The notes: generated by a model from the letters alone, not told the origin. DNA of 17,874 nt from JAVBLF01 sp031553675 (GCA_031553675.1 JAVBLF010000018.1:1-17874), one strand, 5' to 3'. Counted from the first letter of the stretch, positions 6,767-13,514 are shown. Translations and numbers: made by a program.

Positions 6767-7669
6767 ATGCCGCAAGTGCAAATTCCTTCCACCTACCGCC
6801 AACCACTGCCGATCCACTTGGGCGATCCCATCCCCGCCCAACACCAGAGCGCCCAGCCCGGCGACGCCTGGCGCATGCAGCCCGAACCCGTCGTGGACAA
6901 CACGCAATACAAAGGCGCGGATAAGCTCGCTGGCTGCACGGCCATCATCACAGGTGGCGACAGCGGCATCGGACTGGCCGTCGCGATCGCCTTTGCCAAG
7001 GAGGGTGCCGACATCGCGATCGCCCACCTGCACGACAACGCCGACGGCGAAAAAGCCCAACGCGCCGTCGAGTCGCTGGGACGCCGCTTCTTTCAGATGG
7101 CCTGCGACCTCCGCCGCGAAGACCAGGCCCAGCGCTTCGTCGCCGACGTTATGGCGCAGTTCGGCCGCATCGACATCGTCGTCAACAACATCGCCGTGCA
7201 ATACCCCCAAAACAGCATCGAGGACATCGACCCCACCCAACTCACCGACACCTTTGCAACAAATGTCCTCAGCTACTTCTTCGTCACGAAAGCCGCCCTC
7301 CCGCACTTAAAACCCGGCGCCAGCGTGATCAACACCGCCTCGGTCACGGCCTACGAAGGCAAGGAAACCCTGATCGACTACGCCTCCACCAAGGGCGCGA
7401 TCGTCTCCTTCACCCGCTCGCTCTCGCAGTCCCTCGCCAAAAACGGCATCCGCGTCAACGCCGTCGCGCCCGGCCCCGTGTGGACGCCGCTGATCCCGTC
7501 GAGCTTTTCCGCCGAAGTCGTGTCGCAATTCGGCCAGAACGTCCCCCTCGGACGTCCCGCCCAGCCCTTCGAACTCGCCCCCGCTTACGTCTACCTGGCC
7601 TGCGACGACTCCGCCTACATGACCGGCCAGGTCCTTCACGTCAACGGCGGGACGATCACGGAGTCGTAG
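6767..7669 (+). CDS. Short-chain dehydrogenase/reductase of the general stress protein 39 type
   Basis: This is a 300-residue NAD(P)-dependent oxidoreductase. The N-terminal extension of about 55 residues with W-x-M-x-P-x-P (around residues 35-41) is typical of the GSP39/YhdF/YhxC group rather than the compact 250-residue enzymes. The Rossmann motif is TGGDSGIG (62-69). The NNAG position reads NNIA (140-143). The catalytic set is Asn166, Ser192, Tyr205 and Lys209 (YASTK), followed by NAVAPGPVWTPL. All key residues are present. The substrate cannot be told from sequence; relatives are linked to stress and aldehyde or sugar-alcohol reduction. The ATG at 6767 follows AAGGAGG at six bases. It is divergent from the lipoprotein gene and followed by repeats, so it is likely a single-gene unit. 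Confidence 0.93.
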   Translation: MPQVQIPSTYRQPLPIHLGDPIPAQHQSAQPGDAWRMQPEPVVDNTQYKGADKLAGCTAIITGGDSGIGLAVAIAFAKEGADIAIAHLHDNADGEKAQRAVESLGRRFFQMACDLRREDQAQRFVADVMAQFGRIDIVVNNIAVQYPQNSIEDIDPTQLTDTFATNVLSYFFVTKAALPHLKPGASVINTASVTAYEGKETLIDYASTKGAIVSFTRSLSQSLAKNGIRVNAVAPGPVWTPLIPSSFSAEVVSQFGQNVPLGRPAQPFELAPAYVYLACDDSAYMTGQVLHVNGGTITES

Positions 7670-7676
7670 GGGGCGC

Positions 7677-7700
7677 TTGGGGGGATTCCATCCCCCAAAC
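7677..7700 (+). terminator. Possible terminator after the dehydrogenase gene
   Basis: A G-rich arm (TTGGGGG) pairs with CCCCCAA across GATTCCAT directly after the stop. There is no T run, so it may be part of the adjoining repeat rather than a true terminator. Confidence 0.35.
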
Positions 7701-7806
7701 CCCCAGCCAAAGGGTCAAGCTTCGCGCGAAGCGCTCAGCCCCGGTGAGTTGAACAAAAATGTTCAACTCCCGTTGAAGCTGTTCACTTCAACCCCTTTGG
7801 AATCCC
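7682..7806. repeat. Hairpin-rich repeat with 9-base inverted ends
   Basis: The ends GGGATTCCA (7682-7690) and TGGAATCCC (7798-7806) are inverted copies. Inside are GAGTTGAAC/GTTCAACTC (7746-7769, perfect 9 bp) and GTTGAAG/CTTCAAC (7772-7792). No coding potential is convincing. This fills the first part of the 650-base gap between the dehydrogenase and infC coding regions. Confidence 0.55.
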
Positions 7807-7819
7807 TTTCGGGTAGATC

Positions 7820-8027
7820 GGGCGATTGATAACGCCAATCAAGGGTTGTACTTTGTTCAGGCAAAAATGGGATGATCCTTATGGTACGCGGGCGATTGTT
7901 AATAGCCCCTACATACCGATAGCCTTGTTTATGCGCCTGTAGGGGCGATTATCAATCGCCCGATGCAGCAAAACGGCTTCGCAATACGTTAGGTTCGCAA
8001 CCCTTGATTCGCATTGATAATCGCCCG
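7820..8027. repeat. MITE-like GGGCGATT repeat, copy 1 (full length)
   Basis: The inner boundaries AATCAAGGGTTG (7837-7848) and CAACCCTTGATT (7998-8009) are inverted. Outside them lie further GGGCGATT/AATCGCCC modules. The centre has a 25-base inverted repeat, 7889-7913 against 7938-7962, starting CGGGCGATTG and ending ATCAATCGCCCG. No open frame is convincing. Further copies occur at 11390-11880 and at the right edge. Confidence 0.75.
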
Positions 8028-8093
8028 CTCTGAAAATTGACTCGCTTCGGCTGCGGCGTCGATCATCGCAAAACGCGCAGTGCAAAGTTTAGC

Positions 8094-8122
8094 TTGACGA
8101 AGTGAGAAGGTTTTGATACACT
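8094..8122 (+). promoter_or_regulatory. infC operon promoter
   Basis: TTGACG (8094-8099) and TACACT (8117-8122) are separated by exactly 17 bases. A transcript from about 8129 would carry a leader of about 190 bases before infC. Confidence 0.75.
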
Positions 8123-8128
8123 AGATCG

Positions 8129-8317
8129 CGAACAAGAAGAAGCGCCCCGCTTCTCACCCGGTGGGCATACCGCTGCGGTTCGGGCAAACCGATGGGCTTT
8201 GGAAATTGCCGAGGAATTGGCGATGTCTGGGTTTAGAGAATGTGAACAGGCGGGCGTTTCGTCCGTCTTTTTGATTGGTCGCCATCGCGGCGAATGTGCA
8301 ACCGGAGGTGTATACCC
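8129..8317 (+). promoter_or_regulatory. infC operon leader with attenuator (L20-leader-like)
   Basis: The leader folds into several hairpins: AGAAGCG/CGCTTCT (8138-8154), ACCGC/GCGGT near 8169-8179, ATTGCC/GGCGAT within an AAACC/GGTTT outer pair, and TCGCC/GGCGA (8279-8293). An intrinsic terminator lies before the start codon. In Firmicutes L20 represses this operon by causing early termination in the leader, and the layout here fits that. I matched architecture, not the Rfam consensus, so the L20 assignment is inference. CGCCC at 8143-8147 could pair with GGGCG at 8252-8256 as an anti-terminator. Confidence 0.6.
8249..8272 (+). terminator. Attenuator terminator in the infC leader
   Basis: GGCGGGCG (8249-8256) pairs with CGTCCGTC (8260-8267) over a TTT loop, with two G-T pairs, and is followed by five T. 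It ends 45 bases before the infC start, so it would cut the operon transcript before translation begins. Confidence 0.75.
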
Positions 8318-8962
8318 ATTAGCGTAAACGATTTGATGATCAATGAACAGATCCGCGACAAAGAGGTACGTCTCGTCGACGAAAACGGCGGGCAATTGGG
8401 CGTCATGGCGCTCGCCCAGGCGAAACGCCTCGCCGAAGAAAAAAATCTCGATTTGGTTAAGATCGCCCCACAGGGAAAGCCTCCTGTGTGCAAGATCATG
8501 GACTACGGGAAGTATCGCTTCGAGCTTTCCAAGCGCGAAAAAGAACAGCGGAAAAACCAAAAGGTCATCGAGATCAAGGGCATACGCTTAAGCGCCACCA
8601 TTGACCAGCACGACATCGAAGTCAAAGCCCGCAACGCCATCCGCTTTTTCGGCGACGGCGACAAGATCAAGGTGAACATCCGTTTTCGCGGCCGTCAGGC
8701 GACGCACTCGGAGATCGGCATGGACGTCATGCGCGCGTTTTACGAAATGGTCAAAGAACACGGCGTGATCGACAAGCAACCCAAGCTCGAAGGCCGCAAC
8801 CTGACGATGTTTATGTCGCCCAAGGTCGTCAAGCAGCCCGACGCCAAAAAAGCGCCGCCCAAGGCCAACGCGGCGCCTAACGCAAATGCCGCCGAACCGG
8901 CACAGGCCGCCCAGCCCGCCGAGGCTGCCGCCGCCACGTCGACCCCTTCGACGGAAGCGTAA
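8318..8962 (+). CDS. infC: Translation initiation factor IF-3
   Basis: IF-3 binds the 30S subunit and checks start-codon pairing. The start is ATT at 8318: GGAGGT ends eight bases before it, and the product then reads ISVNDLMINEQIRDKEVRL. The ATG at 8294 lies upstream of the ribosome site and the ATG at 8336 is too far from it. AUU starts are a known feature of infC because IF-3 discriminates against them and so controls itself. The N-terminal domain, linker and C-terminal domain (to about residue 170, ending NLTMFMSPK) are complete. An extra tail of about 45 residues rich in Ala, Pro and Asn follows, longer than most IF-3 tails. It is first in the infC-rpmI-rplT operon. Confidence 0.97.
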   Translation: MSVNDLMINEQIRDKEVRLVDENGGQLGVMALAQAKRLAEEKNLDLVKIAPQGKPPVCKIMDYGKYRFELSKREKEQRKNQKVIEIKGIRLSATIDQHDIEVKARNAIRFFGDGDKIKVNIRFRGRQATHSEIGMDVMRAFYEMVKEHGVIDKQPKLEGRNLTMFMSPKVVKQPDAKKAPPKANAAPNANAAEPAQAAQPAEAAAATSTPSTEA

Positions 8963-9153
8963 CCCTCGTTCGGCTCTCGCTGCCCGCACGCGCCTTTGGC
9001 GATCGTTTGGGCGCAAGTTGCGCCGGATGAAATGTTCGGCCGATCCGACGAGCGTTTCCCCATATTGCACAAACGAGCTGCGCGTGTTTCCAGCGTCGCA
9101 GTCTCTGATTGTGCGCCATTTGCGCGCAGAATCGATTTTAAGGAGGACACACC

Positions 9154-9351
9154 ATGCCCAAGATGAAGACACACCGTGGCGCGGCCAAACGCTTTTCGTT
9201 GACCAAGTCCGGAAAGGTCAAGCGCTCCAAGGCTTACAAACGCCACATCCTCACGAAAAAGACGACCAAACGCACGCGCAATCTCCGCAAGACCGGCTAC
9301 ATCGCCGAGTGCGAAGCGAAGAACATCAAGCGCTTGATCCCCTACAAGTAA
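9154..9351 (+). CDS. rpmI: 50S ribosomal protein L35
   Basis: L35 is a 65-residue basic protein of the large subunit. The start MPKMKTHRGAAKRF and the end KNIKRLIPYK match the family well, as does the length. AAGGAGG lies seven bases upstream of the ATG. A gap of 191 bases separates it from infC, unusually long for this operon. The gap contains a GGCGCA/TGCGCC hairpin (9010-9024) and no reading frame of note, so it may carry a regulatory structure. Confidence 0.97.
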   Translation: MPKMKTHRGAAKRFSLTKSGKVKRSKAYKRHILTKKTTKRTRNLRKTGYIAECEAKNIKRLIPYK

Positions 9352-9525
9352 GCGTTTCGAAGCGCCTTGCAAAACCCATTCCGACGCGCCCGCCGTCACA
9401 GGCGAACGCTCACGGTTTTGTCGGGCCGCAGAGGCAAAGCGCGCAAACGCACAGCGTTTCGGTTTTGCCGAAGCCGTACGCCGCTTGCCACGCACAAATG
9501 ATCACATGATGAGGAGGAATTCTTC

Positions 9526-9885
9526 ATGGCAAGAATCAAACGGGCGGTCAACGCCTTGAAAAAGCGCAGAAAGATTTTCAAGCTCGCCAAGGGCTATTTT
9601 GGCGCCAAGAGCAAGCAGTATCGCGCCGCCAACCAGGCGGTCATGAAGTCGCTGAAATACGCCTACGTCGGCCGCCGCCTGAAAAAGCGCGATTTCCGCA
9701 AGCTTTGGATCACCCGCATCAACGCCGCCGCCCGCACGAACGGCCTGAGCTACAGCCGCATGATGAACGGCCTCAAACGCGCCGGCATCACCGTCGATCG
9801 CAAAATCCTCGCGGAACTCGCCGTCAACGACAGCGCCGGTTTCGCCCAGCTCGCCGAGGCTGCCAAAAAGGCCCTCGCTGCCTGA
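9526..9885 (+). CDS. rplT: 50S ribosomal protein L20
   Basis: L20 is a 119-residue early assembly protein that binds 23S rRNA and, in Firmicutes and enterobacteria, represses its own operon. The sequence opens MARIKRAVNALKKRRK and contains GYFGAKSKQYRAANQAVMKS and RDFRKLWITRINAAARTNG, the normal family signatures. GAGGAGG-type sequence precedes the ATG. A gap of 174 bases separates it from rpmI; it can form a CAAAACC/GGTTTTG stem (9370-9376 with 9414-9420) and a TTCGG/CCGAA hairpin. It is the last gene of the operon and is followed by a strong hairpin. Confidence 0.97.
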   Translation: MARIKRAVNALKKRRKIFKLAKGYFGAKSKQYRAANQAVMKSLKYAYVGRRLKKRDFRKLWITRINAAARTNGLSYSRMMNGLKRAGITVDRKILAELAVNDSAGFAQLAEAAKKALAA

Positions 9886-9922
9886 TGGTGTGGCGCTTGC
9901 GTTCCACGGCATATGAAAAACG

Positions 9923-9957
9923 AAAATCGCCCATGTACCGCTGTACAGGGCGATTTT
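9923..9957. terminator. Two-way terminator between rplT and the opposing small gene
   Basis: AAAATCGCCC pairs with GGGCGATTTT, continued by TGTAC/GTACA around CGCT with a single bulged A. It lies between two converging genes and has T-rich flanks on both strands (TTTTCGTTTTTC on the minus strand), so it can serve both. Confidence 0.8.
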
Positions 9958-9961
9958 ATGA

Positions 9962-10204
9962 TCAGGCCAAGTTCGCCGTGCCTGCATCGCCAGACACGCC
10001 ATCGCTCTCGCCGCCATTCCCGACGTCGCGCGCACATTGCGATTCGCAACGCTCGCGCAGGGATACGATGTAGACGAGCGCGTCGCCCACCAAGGTAAAC
10101 AGCGCGGCCAACACCGCCAGATCTGCGTCGTCCTGTCCCTCGGCAATGGCCGCTGCGATGGCACTCGCCGCGATCGCGCTTTGGCAGGGATCGATACCGT
10201 TCAT
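9962..10204 (-). CDS. Small protein of unknown function
   Basis: The product is 80 residues. The first half (about residues 9-50) reads SAIAASAIAAAIAEGQDD and then LAVLAALFTLVGDALVYIV, a pattern of two short amphipathic helices that I associate with small clostridial proteins of unknown function (possibly the DUF6774 type, not certain). The remainder is acidic and Gly-rich, and looks unordered. The ATG at 10204 has GGAGG eleven bases upstream, slightly far. It converges on rplT and shares its terminator, which supports a real gene. It is divergent from the RNA methyltransferase gene, with 91 bases between them. No function is proposed. Confidence 0.6.
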   Translation of the reverse strand: MNGIDPCQSAIAASAIAAAIAEGQDDADLAVLAALFTLVGDALVYIVSLRERCESQCARDVGNGGESDGVSGDAGTANLA

Positions 10205-10295
10205 TTTTTCAGGTGCCTCCCATCATTTGTTCGCGAAACGCTTTCGTATCAGTGTATGCCGAGCGCAGCTCTCCTGCCAATTGAGGAAAGAACCC

Positions 10296-11093
10296 ATGGA
10301 ATACCCCCCGATCACCAGCACCACCAACCCCACGGCCAAGTCGATGAAGGCCCTCGCTTCCAAAAAAGGCCGCGCCGAGCAAAACGCCTTTCTCGCGGAG
10401 GGCGCCAAGATCGTACAAGAAGCCCTCGACAGCGGCTTGACCCCCGTGACAGCCTTTTTGCTCTCGAGCTGCCAAGACGCTCCACTCATCGAGCTCGCCG
10501 ACCGTCTGCATGGCGCGGGCGCGCGCGTCTTCGCCGTCTCGGACGCCGTCATTCAGTCGGCGGGGGACGCCCAAAGCTCCCAACCCATCCTTGCCAGCTT
10601 CGTGCTGCCCCCGTCCGACGACCGCTCCGTCCTGCGCGAACCCGGCCTCTTTCTCGCGCTCGATGGCCTGCAAGATCCCGGCAACCTCGGCGCGACGCTC
10701 CGAAGCGCCGACGCCATGGGCGTCAAGGCCGTGCTGCTCGGTGCGGGTTCGGCCGACCCCTATGCCCCCAAGAGCATCCGCGCCGCCATGGGATCGACCT
10801 TTCACCTGCCTTTGCTTTCCTGCGCCGATCTCGTCGCCGATCTCGCGCTGATGAAAGGGGAGGGCTCCCTCCTCGTCGCCGCCGACCTGCAAGGCGACGA
10901 AACCCTGCCCACACTCGCCCCCTCGACGGTGCTTTTGATCGGCAACGAAGGCAACGGCCTCCAGAAATCCGCCATCGACGTCGCCGACGCGCGCTACCGT
11001 CTGCCCATGCCCGGCCGATCGGAATCGCTGAACGCCGCGGTCTGCACCGGCATCCTGCTCTACCTCTTTTCCCAAAGCATCCCCAAGCGCTAA
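10296..11093 (+). CDS. SpoU (TrmH) family RNA 2'-O-methyltransferase, YsgA/RlmP-like
   Basis: This is a 265-residue SPOUT-class enzyme that transfers a methyl group from S-adenosylmethionine to a ribose 2'-OH in rRNA. The N-terminal part (to about 100) is the RNA-binding L30-like domain. The three SpoU motifs are intact: DPGNLGATLRSADA (127-140), LLIGNEGNGL (213-222) and LPMPGRSESLNAAV (236-249). In Bacillus the homologue ysgA (RlmP, acting on the 23S A-loop) also lies near rplT and pheS, which fits its place here. The exact target nucleotide is inference. The ATG at 10296 follows GAGGAAAG at six bases. The frame continues upstream to 10146, but without a ribosome site. Confidence 0.93.
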   Translation: MEYPPITSTTNPTAKSMKALASKKGRAEQNAFLAEGAKIVQEALDSGLTPVTAFLLSSCQDAPLIELADRLHGAGARVFAVSDAVIQSAGDAQSSQPILASFVLPPSDDRSVLREPGLFLALDGLQDPGNLGATLRSADAMGVKAVLLGAGSADPYAPKSIRAAMGSTFHLPLLSCADLVADLALMKGEGSLLVAADLQGDETLPTLAPSTVLLIGNEGNGLQKSAIDVADARYRLPMPGRSESLNAAVCTGILLYLFSQSIPKR

Positions 11094-11162
11094 ACCTCGC
11101 TGCGCAATTCCGTCACGTTTTCCACCCATCTTCACTTGTTGCGAAATCTTCGTCGTGATACG

Positions 11163-11381
11163 ATGTATGCATTCACGAAAACACGATCGACGAAGGGGTT
11201 TGGGGATTTGGAAAACGTGCTGCTCATGCTCTATGCCGGGGCGATCCCGATCGTTCCGCTCATCGGCTTCGACATCTTCCGGAAGCGCGGCGATCAAGTC
11301 AAACAAAGGATCTGCCTGGCGCTTTTTGCCTTGCAGATCGCCGTCAGCGCCGCCGCCGTCTACTTCAAGTTTTTTGCATAG
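11163..11381 (+). CDS. Small two-helix membrane protein
   Basis: The reading frame encodes 72 residues with two hydrophobic segments (about 20-36 and 52-71) joined by a basic loop, FRKRGDQVKQR. This suggests both ends face the same side. The start is uncertain. ATG at 11163 has no clear ribosome site. A TTG at 11208 follows AAGGGG by nine bases and would give a 57-residue protein beginning ENVLLMLYAG. A possible promoter, TTGTTG (11136-11141) and TACGAT (11159-11164), would overlap the ATG and favour the TTG start. The gene sits between the RNA methyltransferase and the repeat array. I do not recognise the family. Confidence 0.6.
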   Translation: MYAFTKTRSTKGFGDLENVLLMLYAGAIPIVPLIGFDIFRKRGDQVKQRICLALFALQIAVSAAAVYFKFFA

Positions 11382-11389
11382 CAAATACG

Positions 11390-11880
11390 AATCAAGGGTT
11401 GAACTCTGTTCAGGCAAAAGTGGGATGATCCTTATGGTACGCGGGCGATTGATAATCGCCCCTACATCTCTATAACCTTGTTTGTGCGTCTGTAGGGGCG
11501 CTTAGCAATGCGAATCAAGAGCTGAACTTTGTTCAGGCAAAAATGGGATGATCCTTATGGTACGCGGGCGATTGATAATCGCCCCTACATCCCGATAACC
11601 TTGTTTGTGCACCTGTAGGGGCGATTATCAATGCGAATCAAGGGTTGAACCCCGCAGCCGAAGCGAGGTTTTTGTCAGAGCGGGCGATTGATAATCGCCC
11701 CTACATCCCTATAACCTTGTTTGTGCGCCTGTAGGGGCGATTACCAATCGCCCGATGCAGCAAAACGGCCTCGCGATACGTTAGGTTAGGACCCTTGATT
11801 CGCATTATCAATCGCCCGTTGCAGCCAAACGGCCTCTCTACACGTTGTTGTTCGAAACACTTCACACTTGATTCGCATTC
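11390..11880. repeat. Array of MITE-like GGGCGATT repeats (copies 2-4 plus fragment)
   Basis: Units start with AATCAAG at 11390, 11513 and 11636, a spacing of exactly 123 bases twice. Units 2 and 3 stop after the central inverted repeat and abut the next unit. Unit 4 is a variant at 11650-11680 but carries the right-hand half, ending ACCCTTGATT (11791-11800). A partial second right end runs to about 11880. The central inverted repeat is clear in unit 4 (11681-11705 with 11730-11754, one mismatch). This array fills the gap between the small membrane protein gene and fprA. Confidence 0.8.
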
Positions 11881-11888
11881 ACAAATCA

Positions 11889-11921
11889 AAAAGGCGTACC
11901 CATTACAGCGGTACGCCTTTT
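11889..11921 (-). terminator. fprA terminator
   Basis: AAAAGGCGTACC (11889-11900) pairs with GGTACGCCTTTT (11910-11921), 12 perfect pairs. On the minus strand the hairpin is followed by TTTTTGATTT. It lies 34 bases past the fprA stop. Confidence 0.9.
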
Positions 11922-11954
11922 CCATCCCAAAATTGCGATTTTCGGGCCAAGACC

Positions 11955-13142
11955 TTACTTTAGCCCCGCGACGACTTCCTTCGCATAGGCCCCCATGGCG
12001 GCGAGATCGTCGTCGGAGGGGCGGAAGATGCAGCGGTAACCGTCGCCGACGAACTTGTACTTCAGGCCAAGGAAGCGTTCCTTGAGCATGCCGACGGCTT
12101 CGCCCGTCCAGCCGTAGGAGCCGAACGCGCCCGCCGGTTTGCTGGGGGTGTTCACGGCGTCGAGCGAGGTCACGAGGTCCCAGATCGGCTTCACGGCGTC
12201 GCGGTTGAGCGTACAGGAACCGACCAAGAGGGCGTCGGCTTCGTTGGCTTTGGCAGCGGCAACGCCGGGGGCCGTGAACACGACGTCGATCAACTCGGCT
12301 TTCACGTCGTCCTTGATCGCTTCATAGGCAGCCTTCGCGAGATGCCCCGTGTAACCGTAGCTGCTGGCGTAGAGGATCGGCACGTAGGGCTTGCCTTCCC
12401 TCGGCGCGGGCGTGCTCCAGGCACGGTACTCGTCCATGCGCTTTTGGATGCTCTCGGTCAGGACGGGGCCATGGCTGCAGCAAACCATGTCAAAATCGAG
12501 GGGCGCGATCTTGTCCAGGCCCTGGATGACGTAGGGCTTGAAAGGCCCGAAGATCGCCGCGTAATAGTAGGCAAACGCCTCGTCGTACTTCTCGGGGTAG
12601 TGGACATGCGTGTCGAGCACCCAGGGCTCGCAGAAGTGCGCGCCGAGGAAGTCGCAGGTAAAGATGGTCTTTCCCGCCGGAAAGTAGGTGAACATCGTGT
12701 CCGGCCAGTGCAGCATGGGCGCCATGATGAATTCGAGCGCGCCCTGCCCGATGTCGAGCGATTCGCCCTGCTTGACGACCAGACTGTTGAAAGGCCGATT
12801 CAGGATATTCTCCAAAAATTTCTTGCCACCCGCCGAGCTCACGATCGTCAGCTCGGGGTTCCGATCCAAAAGCTGGCGGATGCAACCGCTGTGGTCGGGC
12901 TCATTGTGGTTCATGATCAGGTAGTCGAGCTTTTCGACCGGCACGATGCTGTCGATGTTTTCGATCAGTTCGTCGTAAAAGCGTTCGTGTGCCGCCTCGA
13001 CCAACACGTTTTTGGGCCCCGTGATCAGATACGAATTGTAGGTCGTACCATAGTCGGCCATCATGATGATGTCGAACACGCGGAGAGCCGGGTTGCTCGC
13101 GCCGACGTAATAGAGGTTCTCTTTCAGTTTGAGCGCTGCCAT
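11955..13142 (-). CDS. fprA: Flavodiiron protein (A-type flavoprotein, FprA)
   Basis: This is a 395-residue cytoplasmic enzyme that reduces O2 to water, and in some members NO to N2O, protecting anaerobes. The N-terminal metallo-beta-lactamase-like domain carries the di-iron ligands His79, Glu81, Asp83 and His84 (HNEPDH), His145, Asp164 and His224. All are present. The C-terminal flavodoxin-like domain starts near residue 252 with the FMN loop ASSYGYTGH. The length is normal and there is no fused rubredoxin domain. The separate rubredoxin gene lies just upstream and is the likely electron donor. The ATG at 13142 follows AAAGGA at seven bases. A terminator-like hairpin lies in the 68-base gap before it, so expression may be lower than that of rubredoxin. 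Confidence 0.95.
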   Translation of the reverse strand: MAALKLKENLYYVGASNPALRVFDIIMMADYGTTYNSYLITGPKNVLVEAAHERFYDELIENIDSIVPVEKLDYLIMNHNEPDHSGCIRQLLDRNPELTIVSSAGGKKFLENILNRPFNSLVVKQGESLDIGQGALEFIMAPMLHWPDTMFTYFPAGKTIFTCDFLGAHFCEPWVLDTHVHYPEKYDEAFAYYYAAIFGPFKPYVIQGLDKIAPLDFDMVCCSHGPVLTESIQKRMDEYRAWSTPAPREGKPYVPILYASSYGYTGHLAKAAYEAIKDDVKAELIDVVFTAPGVAAAKANEADALLVGSCTLNRDAVKPIWDLVTSLDAVNTPSKPAGAFGSYGWTGEAVGMLKERFLGLKYKFVGDGYRCIFRPSDDDLAAMGAYAKEVVAGLK

Positions 13143-13177
13143 CTTCGATCCTTTCTGACTATGCTGCAAAAACCCAA

Positions 13178-13201
13178 AACGGGCAACGTTGGTTGCCCGT
13201 T
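13178..13201 (-). terminator. Hairpin between rubredoxin and fprA
   Basis: AACGGGCAAC pairs perfectly with GTTGCCCGTT around a four-base loop, followed on the minus strand by TTGGGTTTTTGC. It is an intrinsic terminator or attenuator 10 bases past the rubredoxin stop, so fprA would be read by partial read-through or from its own promoter. Confidence 0.75.
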
Positions 13202-13210
13202 ATCGACGCC

Positions 13211-13342
13211 TTAGTCTTCTTCGAACTGATCCTTGCCAACGCTGCAGGTCGGGCAAACCCAATCGTCGGGAAGGTCTTCCCATTTGACGCCCTTTTCGTC
13301 CTCGTCGTAAACGTAGCCGCATACCAAGCACGTGTACTTCAT
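13211..13342 (-). CDS. Rubredoxin, short form
   Basis: This 43-residue iron-sulfur protein starts MKYTCLVCGYVYDEDE and ends VCPTCSVGKDQFEED. One iron would be held by Cys5, Cys8, Cys30 and Cys33 in two CxxC knuckles. Rubredoxins usually have 52-54 residues; here 21 residues lie between the knuckles instead of about 29, so the loop that normally reads like DPDNGIAPGT is missing. The fold core is otherwise intact (Tyr10, Trp28 and the WEDLPDDW stretch). It is a one-electron carrier, most likely for the flavodiiron protein encoded next. AAGGAGG lies eight bases upstream of the ATG at 13342, which makes this small gene secure. Confidence 0.93.
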   Translation of the reverse strand: MKYTCLVCGYVYDEDEKGVKWEDLPDDWVCPTCSVGKDQFEED

Positions 13343-13407
13343 CTTCGTGTCCTCCTTGCAAAGTATATGAGAGTCCGCTCCGAGCGGGCAAATCTGACTT
13401 TGACACC

Positions 13408-13436
13408 ATTATAGCAATCTGATTTGCAAAAGTATA
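13408..13436 (-). promoter_or_regulatory. Promoter for rubredoxin
   Basis: On the minus strand a perfect TATAAT (13413-13408) is preceded by TGC, an extended -10. The -35 at 17-base spacing (TATACT) is weak. It lies about 66 bases upstream of the rubredoxin ATG. Confidence 0.6.
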
Positions 13437-13459
13437 GTATCTAGCTCGAAATAAAATAA

Positions 13460-13474
13460 AAATAATTATTATCG
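13460..13474. promoter_or_regulatory. Candidate Fur/PerR-type operator
   Basis: AAATAATTATTATCG reads as a 7-1-7 dyad close to the Fur-family consensus (TGATAAT, one base, ATTATCA), matching about 12 of 14 positions on the minus strand. It lies in an AT-rich patch unusual for this GC-rich window, between the rubredoxin and MoxR promoters. AT-rich sequence produces such matches by chance, so the call is modest. Confidence 0.35.
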
Positions 13475-13486
13475 ATTTTGGGGCCT

Positions 13487-13514
13487 TTGTTCTCGCCCCG
13501 CTTTGTGTTACAAT
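13487..13514 (+). promoter_or_regulatory. Candidate promoter for the MoxR gene
   Basis: TTGTTC (13487-13492) and TACAAT (13509-13514) are spaced by 16 bases, 43 bases upstream of the ATG at 13557. Confidence 0.4.

Noticed and set aside
4940..7669. A 909-codon plus-strand open frame ending with the dehydrogenase
   Set aside because: Only the part from 6767 has a ribosome site and family motifs. The upstream part is the reverse of the lipoprotein gene and a repeat, and it crosses rpsT out of frame.
8294..8317. ATG at 8294 as the infC start
   Set aside because: It lies upstream of the GGAGGT ribosome site. The ATT at 8318 has correct spacing and gives a family-typical N-terminus.
10209..11417. 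A 402-codon minus-strand open frame
   Set aside because: It is the antisense of the SpoU methyltransferase gene, which has all three motifs. The antisense product resembles no family.
11390..11880. Possible CRISPR array
   Set aside because: The repeat period is 123 bases, the whole unit is repeated without unique spacers, and there are no cas genes.
12342..13214. A 290-codon plus-strand open frame opposite fprA
   Set aside because: It is antisense to a gene with a complete set of di-iron ligands and has no ribosome site.
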